A DNA stretch of 11,744 nt. It comes from Planctomycetota bacterium. GTDB taxonomy: Bacteria; Planctomycetota; UBA1135; UBA2386. Below, in pieces: positions 1 through 6,000 of this stretch. The notes beneath the pieces are model-generated. The model was not told the origin of the DNA and ran no database searches. It saw only the letters and a list, made by a program, of their open reading frames with translations. The number at the start of each line of letters is the position of its first letter. Positions within the stretch are counted from its first letter, which is position 1. The stretch lies in contig JAGQRA010000854.1 of assembly GCA_020425885.1 (NCBI GenBank), forward strand, positions 1 through 11,744. The letters run 5' to 3'. The position numbers and the translations under genes were made by a program.

Positions 1-393
1 CTGGCGGAAGTCACCGGCGTGCGCCGTGGCGCCATCGGCGAGGAAACACAGCAGGGCGAGCCCGGTCACGCCGACATCGTGCACCGCGTTGCCCGGCCCG
101 TCGCAGACCGGCTCCACGCTGTCATGCTTCATGAACTGATCGCAGTCCCACCGGCCGTCTCTGTCCTGGTGCTTTTCGAGCCACTGCAGGCTGGCGTCGA
201 TGGCATTGCGGACCCGACGGTCGAGCGCCTCGCGCGTCTCGGTGCGCGGCGCGTAGCGTTGCCTCACGATCTCGGGCAGATGCGAACTCGCGGTCTGCGC
301 CGACACCGCGTCGGTGGCGCAACCGAGCACGAGCATCGCCACACCGACGCGGGCGTGGCGACCGACGAGCCGCGAGAGGAGACCAAACGTCAT
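1..393 (-). CDS. Secreted prenyltransferase/squalene-oxidase-like protein, N-terminal part (runs off left edge)
   Basis: Reading the minus strand from the ATG at 393 gives 131 codons without a stop up to the window edge, so the C-terminus is missing. The N-terminus has arginines, then a hydrophobic stretch (VGVAMLVLGCA, residues 16-26) and a possible cleavage site VSA-Q near residue 32; VLGC at 22-25 could instead be a lipobox. The mature part begins with an alpha-helical segment ending SLQWLEKHQDRDGRWDCDQF, then DGPGNAVHDVGVTGLALLCF. The pattern 'WL..HQ..DG.W' followed by 'DVGVTGLALL' is typical of alpha/alpha-barrel terpenoid-cyclase-fold repeats, seen in many exported planctomycete proteins of unknown function. 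No substrate can be assigned. In-frame ATGs at 414 and 432 are alternative starts; none of the three has a convincing Shine-Dalgarno. It is divergent from the DUF1080-ThuA gene across about 150 bp. Confidence 0.8.
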   Translation of the reverse strand, partial: MTFGLLSRLVGRHARVGVAMLVLGCATDAVSAQTASSHLPEIVRQRYAPRTETREALDRRVRNAIDASLQWLEKHQDRDGRWDCDQFMKHDSVEPVCDGPGNAVHDVGVTGLALLCFLADGATAHAGDFRQ

Positions 394-543
394 GGCCTTG
401 TCGACGGAGTTCATCGCGACATCGCATCGCATGCGGCCACGCGACGCAATCACAACCGCGACGAACCACGGAATGCCCGGCGCGTCGACAACAGGGGTCG
501 GGTCGAGATCGGTTTCCCGCCACGAAGGCGTTACGTTGCGACG
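394..543. promoter_or_regulatory. Divergent intergenic region, presumed promoters for both flanking genes
   Basis: These 150 bases separate two divergently transcribed genes, so both promoters should lie here. I see no convincing -35/-10 pair and no strong ribosome-binding site in front of either start. If the minus-strand gene begins at the in-frame ATG at 414 or 432, the region is correspondingly shorter. The assignment is by position only. Confidence 0.35.
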
Positions 544-2466
544 ATGGCATGCGGCGACACGGCTGCGGCGGTATGCGCCGCCGATCATCGAACCTCGAGG
601 CGGTCTTGGTGCGAGTTCCGGCTAGCGCTCGCGTTCGTCGCGATCGCGATGGCGGTGCCGCTGTTGCGCGGTCAGCAGTCGGTAGCCAGTGAGGCAGCGC
701 TGTTCGCGGCGCAAGGTGAGTACGCCGGTCCGCTGGCGGAAGACCTAATCGCCGGCGCGGCGCCGATCGACCATGGCGCGCAGGTGATCGCGTTGGCGCA
801 GTCGGAGGGCAGCGAAGCACGGTTGCGGCTCGTGCTGTATCGCGGCGGGCTGCCCGGTGCGGGATGGCAACAGAGCGATCCGCGCCGCGAGCTCGAGGCC
901 GAGTTCGGCGGCGAGCGCACGGTGTTCGCCGACGGAGAACTCGCGGTGACGCTTGCCGATGGCGAGCTGAGCTTCCGCGATGGCAGCGCCGAGCTCGGGC
1001 ACCTGACGAAGATCGCGCGGCAGAGCCCGACGCTCGGCGCCGCGCCGCCGCCGGGTGCCGTCGTGCTGTTCGACGGCAGCTCCGCCGACGCCTTCGAGGG
1101 CGGTCGCCTGCTCGACGGCGGCGTGCTCGGTGTCGGTTGCGACAGTCGCCGCGCGTTCGCCGATCACCGCCTCCATCTCGAGTTCAAGACGCCGTTCCGG
1201 CCGGCGGCGCGCGGCCAGGGCCGCGGCAACAGCGGCGTCTACGTGCAGGGGCGCTTCGAGTGCCAGGTGCTCGATTCGTTCGGACTCGAGGGCCGGCAGA
1301 ACGAGTGCGGCGGCATCTACTCGGTCACAGCGCCGCTGGTCAACGCGTGCCTGCCGCCCGAGACCTGGCAGACCTACGACATCGTGTTCACGGCGGCGCG
1401 CTACGACGGCGATCGCAAGGTCAGCGATGCACGCATGACCGTCCACCTCAACGGCATCCTCGTGCACGACGACGTGGCGTTGCCGCACGCGACCACCGCG
1501 AGCCGGCGCGGCGAAGGGCCGGCACCGGGCGGGCTGTATCTGCAGGATCACGGCAACCCGGTCGTCTACCGCAACATCTGGGTCGTCGAGCGCGAGCCCG
1601 GGAGAAGGCGCCGCATCGTGCTGCTGCCCGGTCGCGGCAGTCACGGCTACGCCGCGCACGAGCATCGCGCCGGTTGTCTGCTGCTCGCCGCGGCGCTGCA
1701 TGAGAGCGGGCTGCCGGTCGAGGTCGAGGTGCACGACGTCTGGCCCGACGACGACGCGGTCATCGCGCGCGCCGACGTCATCGTCTGCTTCGCCGACGGC
1801 GGCGTCGGCCACCCGTTGCTGCGCCATCTCGACGCGATCGGCGCGGCGATGACCCGCGGCACGTCGCTGGTCTGCCTGCACTACGCCGTCGAGGTGCCGA
1901 AGGGGCGGCCGGGCGAGCGCTTCCTCGACTGGCTCGGCGGTTACTTCGAGACCGACTGGTCGGTGAACCCGATGTGGACGGCGGCCTTTCCGGCGCTGCC
2001 CGGGCATCCGATCACGCGCGGCGTGCGGCCCTTCACCCTGCACGACGAGTGGTACTTCCACATGCGCTTCCGACCCGGGCTCGAGGGCACGGCCCCGATC
2101 CTGTCGGCGGTCGCGCCGGCCGAGACGATGCAGCGCGAGGACGGGCCGCACAGCGGCAACGCGGCGGTGCGGGCTGCGGTCGCAGCCGGCGAATCGCAGC
2201 ACCTCGCCTGGGCCCGGGTACGACCCGACGGCGGCCGCGCGTTCGGTTTCACGGGCGCGCACGTGCACTGGAACTGGGCGCACGACGACTTCCGCAAGCT
2301 CGTGCTCAACGCCATCGTCTGGGCGGCGTGGCTCGACGTGCCGGACAAGGGGGTGCCTTCGGTGGCGCCCGACCTCGCCGCGCTGCAGGCGAACCAGAAC
2401 AGCGAGGTGCCGGCGAACTTCGACGCCGCCGCCGTGCAGCGGCTGCTCGACGCGTTCGGGCGCTGA
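544..2466 (+). CDS. Exported DUF1080 (3-keto-disaccharide hydrolase family) - ThuA-like fusion protein
   Basis: The protein has 640 residues. The ATG at 544 is chosen because it is the last in-frame start before a hydrophobic signal-like segment (LALAFVAIAMAVPLL, about residues 27-41), and because the upstream open frame overlaps the real minus-strand gene. Residues about 60-165 form the small N-terminal region that often precedes DUF1080 in planctomycetes (RGGLPG, then KIARQSPTLGA). Residues about 171-352 are DUF1080: AVVLFDGSS, ARGQGRGNSGVYVQGRFECQ, DSFGLEGRQNECGGIYS, TWQTYDI, YLQDHGNPVVYRNIWV. DUF1080 members act on 3-keto glycosides and related sugars. Residues about 356-600 are a ThuA-like, amidotransferase-fold domain (RRIVLLPGRGSHG, then SLVCLHYAVEVPKG, LHDEWYFHMRF, FTGAHVHWNW). 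ThuA belongs to 3-keto-trehalose metabolism in rhizobia. Export suggests periplasmic or extracellular action. The exact reaction and substrate are not determined. Its stop lies 31 bp from the convergent epimerase stop. Confidence 0.85.
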   Translation: MACGDTAAAVCAADHRTSRRSWCEFRLALAFVAIAMAVPLLRGQQSVASEAALFAAQGEYAGPLAEDLIAGAAPIDHGAQVIALAQSEGSEARLRLVLYRGGLPGAGWQQSDPRRELEAEFGGERTVFADGELAVTLADGELSFRDGSAELGHLTKIARQSPTLGAAPPPGAVVLFDGSSADAFEGGRLLDGGVLGVGCDSRRAFADHRLHLEFKTPFRPAARGQGRGNSGVYVQGRFECQVLDSFGLEGRQNECGGIYSVTAPLVNACLPPETWQTYDIVFTAARYDGDRKVSDARMTVHLNGILVHDDVALPHATTASRRGEGPAPGGLYLQDHGNPVVYRNIWVVEREPGRRRRIVLLPGRGSHGYAAHEHRAGCLLLAAALHESGLPVEVEVHDVWPDDDAVIARADVIVCFADGGVGHPLLRHLDAIGAAMTRGTSLVCLHYAVEVPKGRPGERFLDWLGGYFETDWSVNPMWTAAFPALPGHPITRGVRPFTLHDEWYFHMRFRPGLEGTAPILSAVAPAETMQREDGPHSGNAAVRAAVAAGESQHLAWARVRPDGGRAFGFTGAHVHWNWAHDDFRKLVLNAIVWAAWLDVPDKGVPSVAPDLAALQANQNSEVPANFDAAAVQRLLDAFGR

Positions 2467-2497
2467 TCGCGGACCGGCTGCTATCGGTGCACGCGAC

Positions 2498-3340
2498 TCA
2501 GCTCGCGAGGCCGTTGCGCACGAAGGCGAGCCCTTCGCGGCAGACGTCTTCGGGCGCATCGAAGTAGTCGCGCCAGACGTGGATGTCGGCGGCGAACGCG
2601 GGGTCGAGGCGCGAGAACGCCTCGATCACGCACCAGCCGTCGTAGCCGGCTGCGCGCAGCGCGGCGAACGTGCCGTTCCAGTCGACCTGACCGCGACCGG
2701 GAACGCCGCGGTCGTTCTCGCTGAGATGGACGTGGCCGAGGACTGGCCGGCAGTGCGCGATGGCCGCGCCGACATCGCGTTCCTCGATATGCATGTGATG
2801 CGTGTCGTAGTGGGCCCGCACACCGGGATGATCGACGCGTTCGCACAGCGCGCGCAGCTGCGCGGCGGTGTTGACGAGGTAGCACTCGAACCGATTCAGC
2901 GCCTCGGGGGCGAGCAGGATGCCCTTGCCCGCGGCGTGCTCGGCCGCCGCTCGCAGCGCGGCGGCGCTGCGCTGCATCTCCTCGTCATTCGGTCCACGCC
3001 CGCGGAACACCTTGAACGCCGAGTGCAACGGCCCGCACAGCACGTCGGCGCCGAGCGCCTGGGCGCAGTCGACGGCCCAGCACAGGCGCTCGACCGCGGC
3101 GGCCCGCACGCCCGCATCGGCGGCGATCGGATCGTGCTCCGGGCCGAGCCCGGTCGAGCACGTGCGCTGCAACCCGAGGCGGTCGAGCAGGGCGCCGAGG
3201 CGAGCGTAGTGGTCGGGATCGCCTTCGAACAACGGCACCTCGACGCCGTCGAAGCCGCATTGCTTGACGAAGGCCAGCTGGCGTTCGTGGGCCTCGGTCA
3301 CGTGGGTCGTCCAGAGCAGCAGGTTGATGCCGATGCGCAT
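2498..3340 (-). CDS. TIM-barrel sugar epimerase, D-tagatose/D-allulose 3-epimerase type
   Basis: The protein has 280 residues, close to the usual 280-300 of ketose 3-epimerases. The start is the ATG at 3340 (MRIGINLLLWTT, the first beta strand); the open frame upstream to 3385 has no family similarity. The active-site residues known from Pseudomonas cichorii D-tagatose 3-epimerase are all present at a constant offset of minus 6: metal ligands E146 (APEALNRFE), D179 (AHYDTHHMHIEE), H205 (GHVHLSENDRG) and E240 (WCVIEAF), plus E152, H182 and R211. This predicts a divalent-metal (Mn/Co) enzyme that epimerises a free ketose or related keto sugar at C3 in the cytoplasm; no signal peptide is seen. 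The exact sugar is not predictable. Hydroxypyruvate isomerase or an inosose-type enzyme are less likely alternatives. It is divergent from the second TIM-barrel gene across 95 bp. Confidence 0.87.
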   Translation of the reverse strand: MRIGINLLLWTTHVTEAHERQLAFVKQCGFDGVEVPLFEGDPDHYARLGALLDRLGLQRTCSTGLGPEHDPIAADAGVRAAAVERLCWAVDCAQALGADVLCGPLHSAFKVFRGRGPNDEEMQRSAAALRAAAEHAAGKGILLAPEALNRFECYLVNTAAQLRALCERVDHPGVRAHYDTHHMHIEERDVGAAIAHCRPVLGHVHLSENDRGVPGRGQVDWNGTFAALRAAGYDGWCVIEAFSRLDPAFAADIHVWRDYFDAPEDVCREGLAFVRNGLAS

Positions 3341-3346
3341 CGCGCC

Positions 3347-3374
3347 AATGTAACTCGGCCGCCCGCGAGGCCAA
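3347..3374 (-). promoter_or_regulatory. Possible promoter for the epimerase gene, placing transcription at or next to the ATG
   Basis: On the minus strand TTGGCC (3374-3369) and TACATT (3352-3347) are separated by 16 bp; each hexamer matches the sigma-70 consensus at 4 of 6 positions. The -10 hexamer ends six bases before the ATG at 3340, so the transcript would be nearly leaderless, in keeping with the lack of a Shine-Dalgarno. The prediction is weak and made by eye. Confidence 0.22.
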
Positions 3375-3424
3375 CGACGTCGCAACCGCTTGATTGTGGC
3401 GCGCGGCCCGGCGACTCTGGCGGC

Positions 3425-3429
3425 GAGGA
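3425..3429 (+). promoter_or_regulatory. Ribosome-binding site of the second TIM-barrel gene
   Basis: GAGGA lies six bases before the ATG at 3436. It supports that start over the in-frame ATG at 3394, which would add 14 residues (rich in Arg and Trp) unlike the family. Confidence 0.6.
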
Positions 3430-3435
3430 CTCACG

Positions 3436-4479
3436 ATGACCAACACGTTCCCCAAACTCCACAACGCCGCCTGGCCCGGTCTGGTCGGCAAAGAAGAAGG
3501 CACCGACAACCCGCCGATCCCGTTCGAGACCATGCTCGAATGGACGGCCAACGCCGAGGTCGACGGCCACCGCTTCGACGGCATCGACCTGTTCCTGTCG
3601 CTGCCGCACACCGACATCGACTCTGGCCGCGATGACCTGCAGCAGCTCGCCGACATGGTCGGCGAGAAGGGGCTCGTGGTCGGCTCGCTGGTCGCGCCGG
3701 TGTGGCCGCCGACCGGCGGCGGCTCGGCGATGGGCAGCGACGCCGAGCGGAGCGCGTTCCTGACGCAGGTCGAGAAGGCGTGCCGCATCGCGCGCGATCT
3801 GCGCGAGATCGGCATCCGCCCGTACGGCATCGTCCGCATCGACTCGGCCTGCGGTGTCGGCGACTGGGCCAAAGATCCCGACGCCAACCAGAAGACCATC
3901 GCCGCGACCTTCCGCCAGGCGGCCGACATCGCCGCCGATCACGGCGAACGCCTCGCCGCCGAAGGCGAGATCTGCTGGGGCGGCATGCACAGCTGGAAGC
4001 GCATGGTCGAGCTGCTCGAGCTGACCGACCGCATGGGCACGGTCGGCTTCCAGGCCGACATGGCGCACACGCTGCTCTACACGCTCGGCTACAACGCGCC
4101 CGAGGATCGCATCCTGCCCAAAGACCACCAATGGGGCGACCGCGAGACGCTCGATGCGGCCTACGTCGAGATGACGGCGGCGCTGCGGCCGTGGACGCTC
4201 GACTTCCACGTCGCGCAGAACGACGCGACCGTGTTCGGTTCGGGCTCGCACGACAAGACGGGTCGCCACTGCCTGCCGAAGGACCCGAACGGCAAGCTCG
4301 ACATCGCCCACTACGCCGGCTTCTGGCTGCGCGACGCCGACGGCCGGCCGACCAAGGCGGTGCAGCACCTGTGTTGGGACGGCTGCATGTTCCCGAACGC
4401 GGTGATGGCCGATCCGCAGACCTGGAACGACATCCTCGCCGCGATGCTGTCGGTCCGCGACGCCCACGGCTGGAACTAG
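3436..4479 (+). CDS. TIM-barrel protein, sugar phosphate isomerase/epimerase (AP endonuclease 2-like) family
   Basis: The protein has 347 residues, longer than a minimal 280-residue barrel, and begins [19 protein letters not shown] after a good GAGGA site. It has no signal peptide, so it is cytoplasmic. Candidate metal ligands at successive strand ends are E176/E178 ([15 protein letters not shown]), D208 ([10 protein letters not shown]), H258 (LDFHVAQND) and D315 (LCWDGCMF), matching the Glu-Asp-His-acid layout of the xylose-isomerase-like superfamily. Proteins of this type occur beside Gfo/Idh/MocA oxidoreductases in many planctomycete, verrucomicrobial and Bacteroidetes sugar clusters. In described 3-keto-glycoside pathways an isomerase-like barrel acts as hydratase or isomerase on the oxidised sugar; that role here is inference. 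Its stop overlaps the Shine-Dalgarno of the next gene, so the two are co-transcribed and probably translationally coupled. Substrate unknown. Confidence 0.82.
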   Translation: MTNTFPKLHNAAWPGLVGKEEGTDNPPIPFETMLEWTANAEVDGHRFDGIDLFLSLPHTDIDSGRDDLQQLADMVGEKGLVVGSLVAPVWPPTGGGSAMGSDAERSAFLTQVEKACRIARDLREIGIRPYGIVRIDSACGVGDWAKDPDANQKTIAATFRQAADIAADHGERLAAEGEICWGGMHSWKRMVELLELTDRMGTVGFQADMAHTLLYTLGYNAPEDRILPKDHQWGDRETLDAAYVEMTAALRPWTLDFHVAQNDATVFGSGSHDKTGRHCLPKDPNGKLDIAHYAGFWLRDADGRPTKAVQHLCWDGCMFPNAVMADPQTWNDILAAMLSVRDAHGWN

Positions 4480-4482
4480 GAG
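4478..4482 (+). promoter_or_regulatory. Ribosome-binding site of the Gfo/Idh gene, overlapping the upstream stop codon
   Basis: AGGAG shares its first two bases with the TAG stop (4477-4479) of the upstream gene and lies six bases before the ATG at 4489. This arrangement favours translational coupling of the two proteins. Confidence 0.75.
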
Positions 4483-4488
4483 AACGCC

Positions 4489-5634
4489 ATGAGCAAGAAG
4501 CCACTTCGCATCGGGCTGATCGGCACCGGCTTCATGGGCCGGGCCCACAGCAACGCCTATCGCAAGGCGCCCAACTTCTTCGACCTCGGCATGGAGCCCG
4601 TGCTGCAGGCGGTCTGCGCCCGCAGCGACGGCGCCGCCGCCAGCTTCGCCGAGCGCTGGGGCTTCGCCTCGGCCGAGACCGACTGGCGCGCGGTGATCGA
4701 CCGCGACGACATCGACGCCGTCGACATCTGCACGCCGAACGACAGCCACCGCGACATCGCCCTCGCCGCCGCCGCGGCCGGCAAGATCATCATGTGCGAG
4801 AAGCCGTTGGCCCGCACCGCGGCCGAAGGCGCCGAGATGGTCGCCGCCGTCGAGAAGGCGGACGTGGCGAACACGGTCTGGTACAACTACCGCCGCGTGC
4901 CGGCGGTGACCCTCGCCCGCCAGCTCATCGACGAGGGCAAGCTCGGTCGGATCTACCACTACCGCGCCCAGTTCCTGCAGGATTGGACGATCGCCGCCGA
5001 CCTGCCGCAGGGCGGCGCCGGCCTCTGGCGCCTCGACCACGCAGCCGCCGGCAGCGGCGTGACCGGCGACCTGCTGGCCCACTGCATCGACACCGCGATG
5101 TGGCTCAACGGCCGCATCGGCAAGGTCTCGGCGATGACCGAGACCTTCGTCAAGGAACGCATGCACAACCTGACCGGCAAGGTCGAACCCGTCGGCATCG
5201 ACGACGCCTGCGCCTTCCTGTGCCGCTTCGACAACGGCTCGCTCGGTCTGTTCGAGTCGACGCGCTATGCCCGCGGCCACAAGGCGCTCTACACCTTCGA
5301 GATCAACGGCGAACACGCGTCGATCAAGTGGGACCTGCACGACCTGCACCGGCTCGAGTACTTCGACCATCGCGACGACTCGCGCACGCGCGGCTGGCGT
5401 TCGATCCACGTCACCGACGGCGACATGCCGTACATGGACAAGTGGTGGGTGCCGGGCCTGCAGATCGGCTACGAGCACTCGTTCGTGCACCAGTTCGCCG
5501 ACTTCGTCGACGGCGTCGCCAGGGGCGAGGCCGTGGCGCCGACGTTCCGCGATGCGCAGCAGACGCAGCTGGTCTGTGACGCGGTCCTGGCCTCGGCGGC
5601 GGAAGGTGCCTGGCTCGAGGTCGCGGGTTCCTGA
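4489..5634 (+). CDS. Gfo/Idh/MocA family NAD(P)-dependent sugar oxidoreductase
   Basis: The protein has 381 residues, normal for the family. The N-terminal Rossmann fold (about 1-130) carries GxGxxG as GTGFMG (residues 12-17), the substrate-proximal [10 protein letters not shown] (81-90) and the signature EKP at 104-106, whose lysine is catalytic in the family. The C-terminal alpha/beta domain (about 135-375) contains [17 protein letters not shown], with H198 and D201 at the usual catalytic positions, and an acid-rich segment YFDHRDDS at 291-298. There is no Tat or Sec signal, so it acts in the cytoplasm. Family members oxidise or reduce sugar or cyclitol hydroxyls with NAD(P); several are glycoside or sugar 3-dehydrogenases. 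The partnership with a TIM-barrel protein nine bases upstream and a nearby DUF1080-ThuA gene makes C3 oxidation an attractive guess, but inositol-type or other sugar dehydrogenase activity is equally compatible with the sequence. Confidence 0.88.
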   Translation: MSKKPLRIGLIGTGFMGRAHSNAYRKAPNFFDLGMEPVLQAVCARSDGAAASFAERWGFASAETDWRAVIDRDDIDAVDICTPNDSHRDIALAAAAAGKIIMCEKPLARTAAEGAEMVAAVEKADVANTVWYNYRRVPAVTLARQLIDEGKLGRIYHYRAQFLQDWTIAADLPQGGAGLWRLDHAAAGSGVTGDLLAHCIDTAMWLNGRIGKVSAMTETFVKERMHNLTGKVEPVGIDDACAFLCRFDNGSLGLFESTRYARGHKALYTFEINGEHASIKWDLHDLHRLEYFDHRDDSRTRGWRSIHVTDGDMPYMDKWWVPGLQIGYEHSFVHQFADFVDGVARGEAVAPTFRDAQQTQLVCDAVLASAAEGAWLEVAGS

Positions 5635-5645
5635 GGCGGCGGTCG

Positions 5646-5665
5646 CGGGGCTGGCGGTGGCCCCG
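5646..5665 (+). terminator. Possible hairpin terminator after the TIM-barrel/Gfo-Idh operon
   Basis: CGGGGC and GCCCCG form a perfect 6-bp GC stem with an 8-base loop, starting 12 bases after the TGA. No T-run follows, so it is at best an atypical intrinsic terminator. A second 6-bp pairing, GGGCGG (5710-5715) with CCGCCC (5726-5731), lies further downstream. Confidence 0.3.
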
Positions 5666-5904
5666 AGCCGCTCGGATCAGGGAAGGAAGACCGCTCGAAA
5701 TCGGGAATTGGGCGGCGGGTTGCGACCGCCCATGGGCTTGCGGTCTGGTCGCCCGGCGACTTGGCGCACTCTTCGTCATGTGATTTCTGTTAGCGGCTCA
5801 GCCCGCCATGCTCCACCACGATGTTGATCGCAACCACTGTCCACGGCCTACACTGCGATGCTTTGCCGGACGCTCGGGCCGCGGACGACGCCGGCCTGAC
5901 AGTC

Positions 5905-5956
5905 CCCGACGGGGGATCCGCCATAGCGTATTCAAGCAGTATCCTCTCCCGACGGG
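5905..5956. repeat. Two direct copies of CCCGACGGG, possible operator
   Basis: CCCGACGGG occurs at 5905-5913 and 5948-5956, 43 bp apart start to start, close to four helical turns. Each copy is itself an inverted repeat around GAC, and the first extends to CCCC-GAC-GGGG (5904-5914). ROK repressors of the NagC/Mlc type usually bind AT-richer palindromes, so assigning these as its own operator is speculative. Confidence 0.3.
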
Positions 5957-5993
5957 CGGCCTGGAACGGGGCGCCATGACTCCAGGGAGAGGA
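5942..5993 (+). promoter_or_regulatory. 9-bp inverted repeat that would pair with the ribosome-binding site of the ROK gene
   Basis: TCCTCTCCC (5942-5950) is the exact reverse complement of GGGAGAGGA (5985-5993), which is the Shine-Dalgarno region seven bases before the GTG at 6001. The 34-base loop contains smaller GC-rich pairings such as GGCGCC. If transcription begins upstream of 5942, the mRNA can fold so that the ribosome-binding site is masked, suggesting translational control. The pairing is seen directly; its function is inference. Confidence 0.4.
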
Positions 5994-6000
5994 CCGACCC

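Larger units (their letters stand above)
5635..6000. other. Intergenic region and leader of the ROK gene (366 bases, no gene seen)
   Basis: I see no coding sequence here; the open frames crossing it have no recognisable protein features. It holds two GC hairpins near its left end. In the middle there is a very weak promoter-like pair, TTGATC (5824-5829) and TACACT (5849-5854), with an over-long 19-bp spacer. Two copies of CCCGACGGG (5905-5913 and 5948-5956) and a 9-bp inverted repeat covering the ribosome-binding site of the ROK gene follow. Base composition looks less GC-biased than in the flanking genes, as expected of non-coding DNA. Confidence 0.6.

Noticed and set aside
19..543. N-terminal extension of the DUF1080-ThuA gene from the ATG at 19
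   Set aside because: It overlaps a convincing minus-strand gene, has no recognisable domain, and places the signal-like segment over 200 residues into the protein.
745..2559. 604-codon open frame on the minus strand
   Set aside because: It is antisense to the DUF1080-ThuA gene and lacks recognisable protein features.
3298..5490. 730-codon open frame on the minus strand
   Set aside because: It is antisense to the TIM-barrel and Gfo/Idh genes, whose motifs are unambiguous.
3702..5579. 625-codon open frame on the plus strand
   Set aside because: It is a frame-shifted reading of the same two genes, Arg-rich and motif-free.
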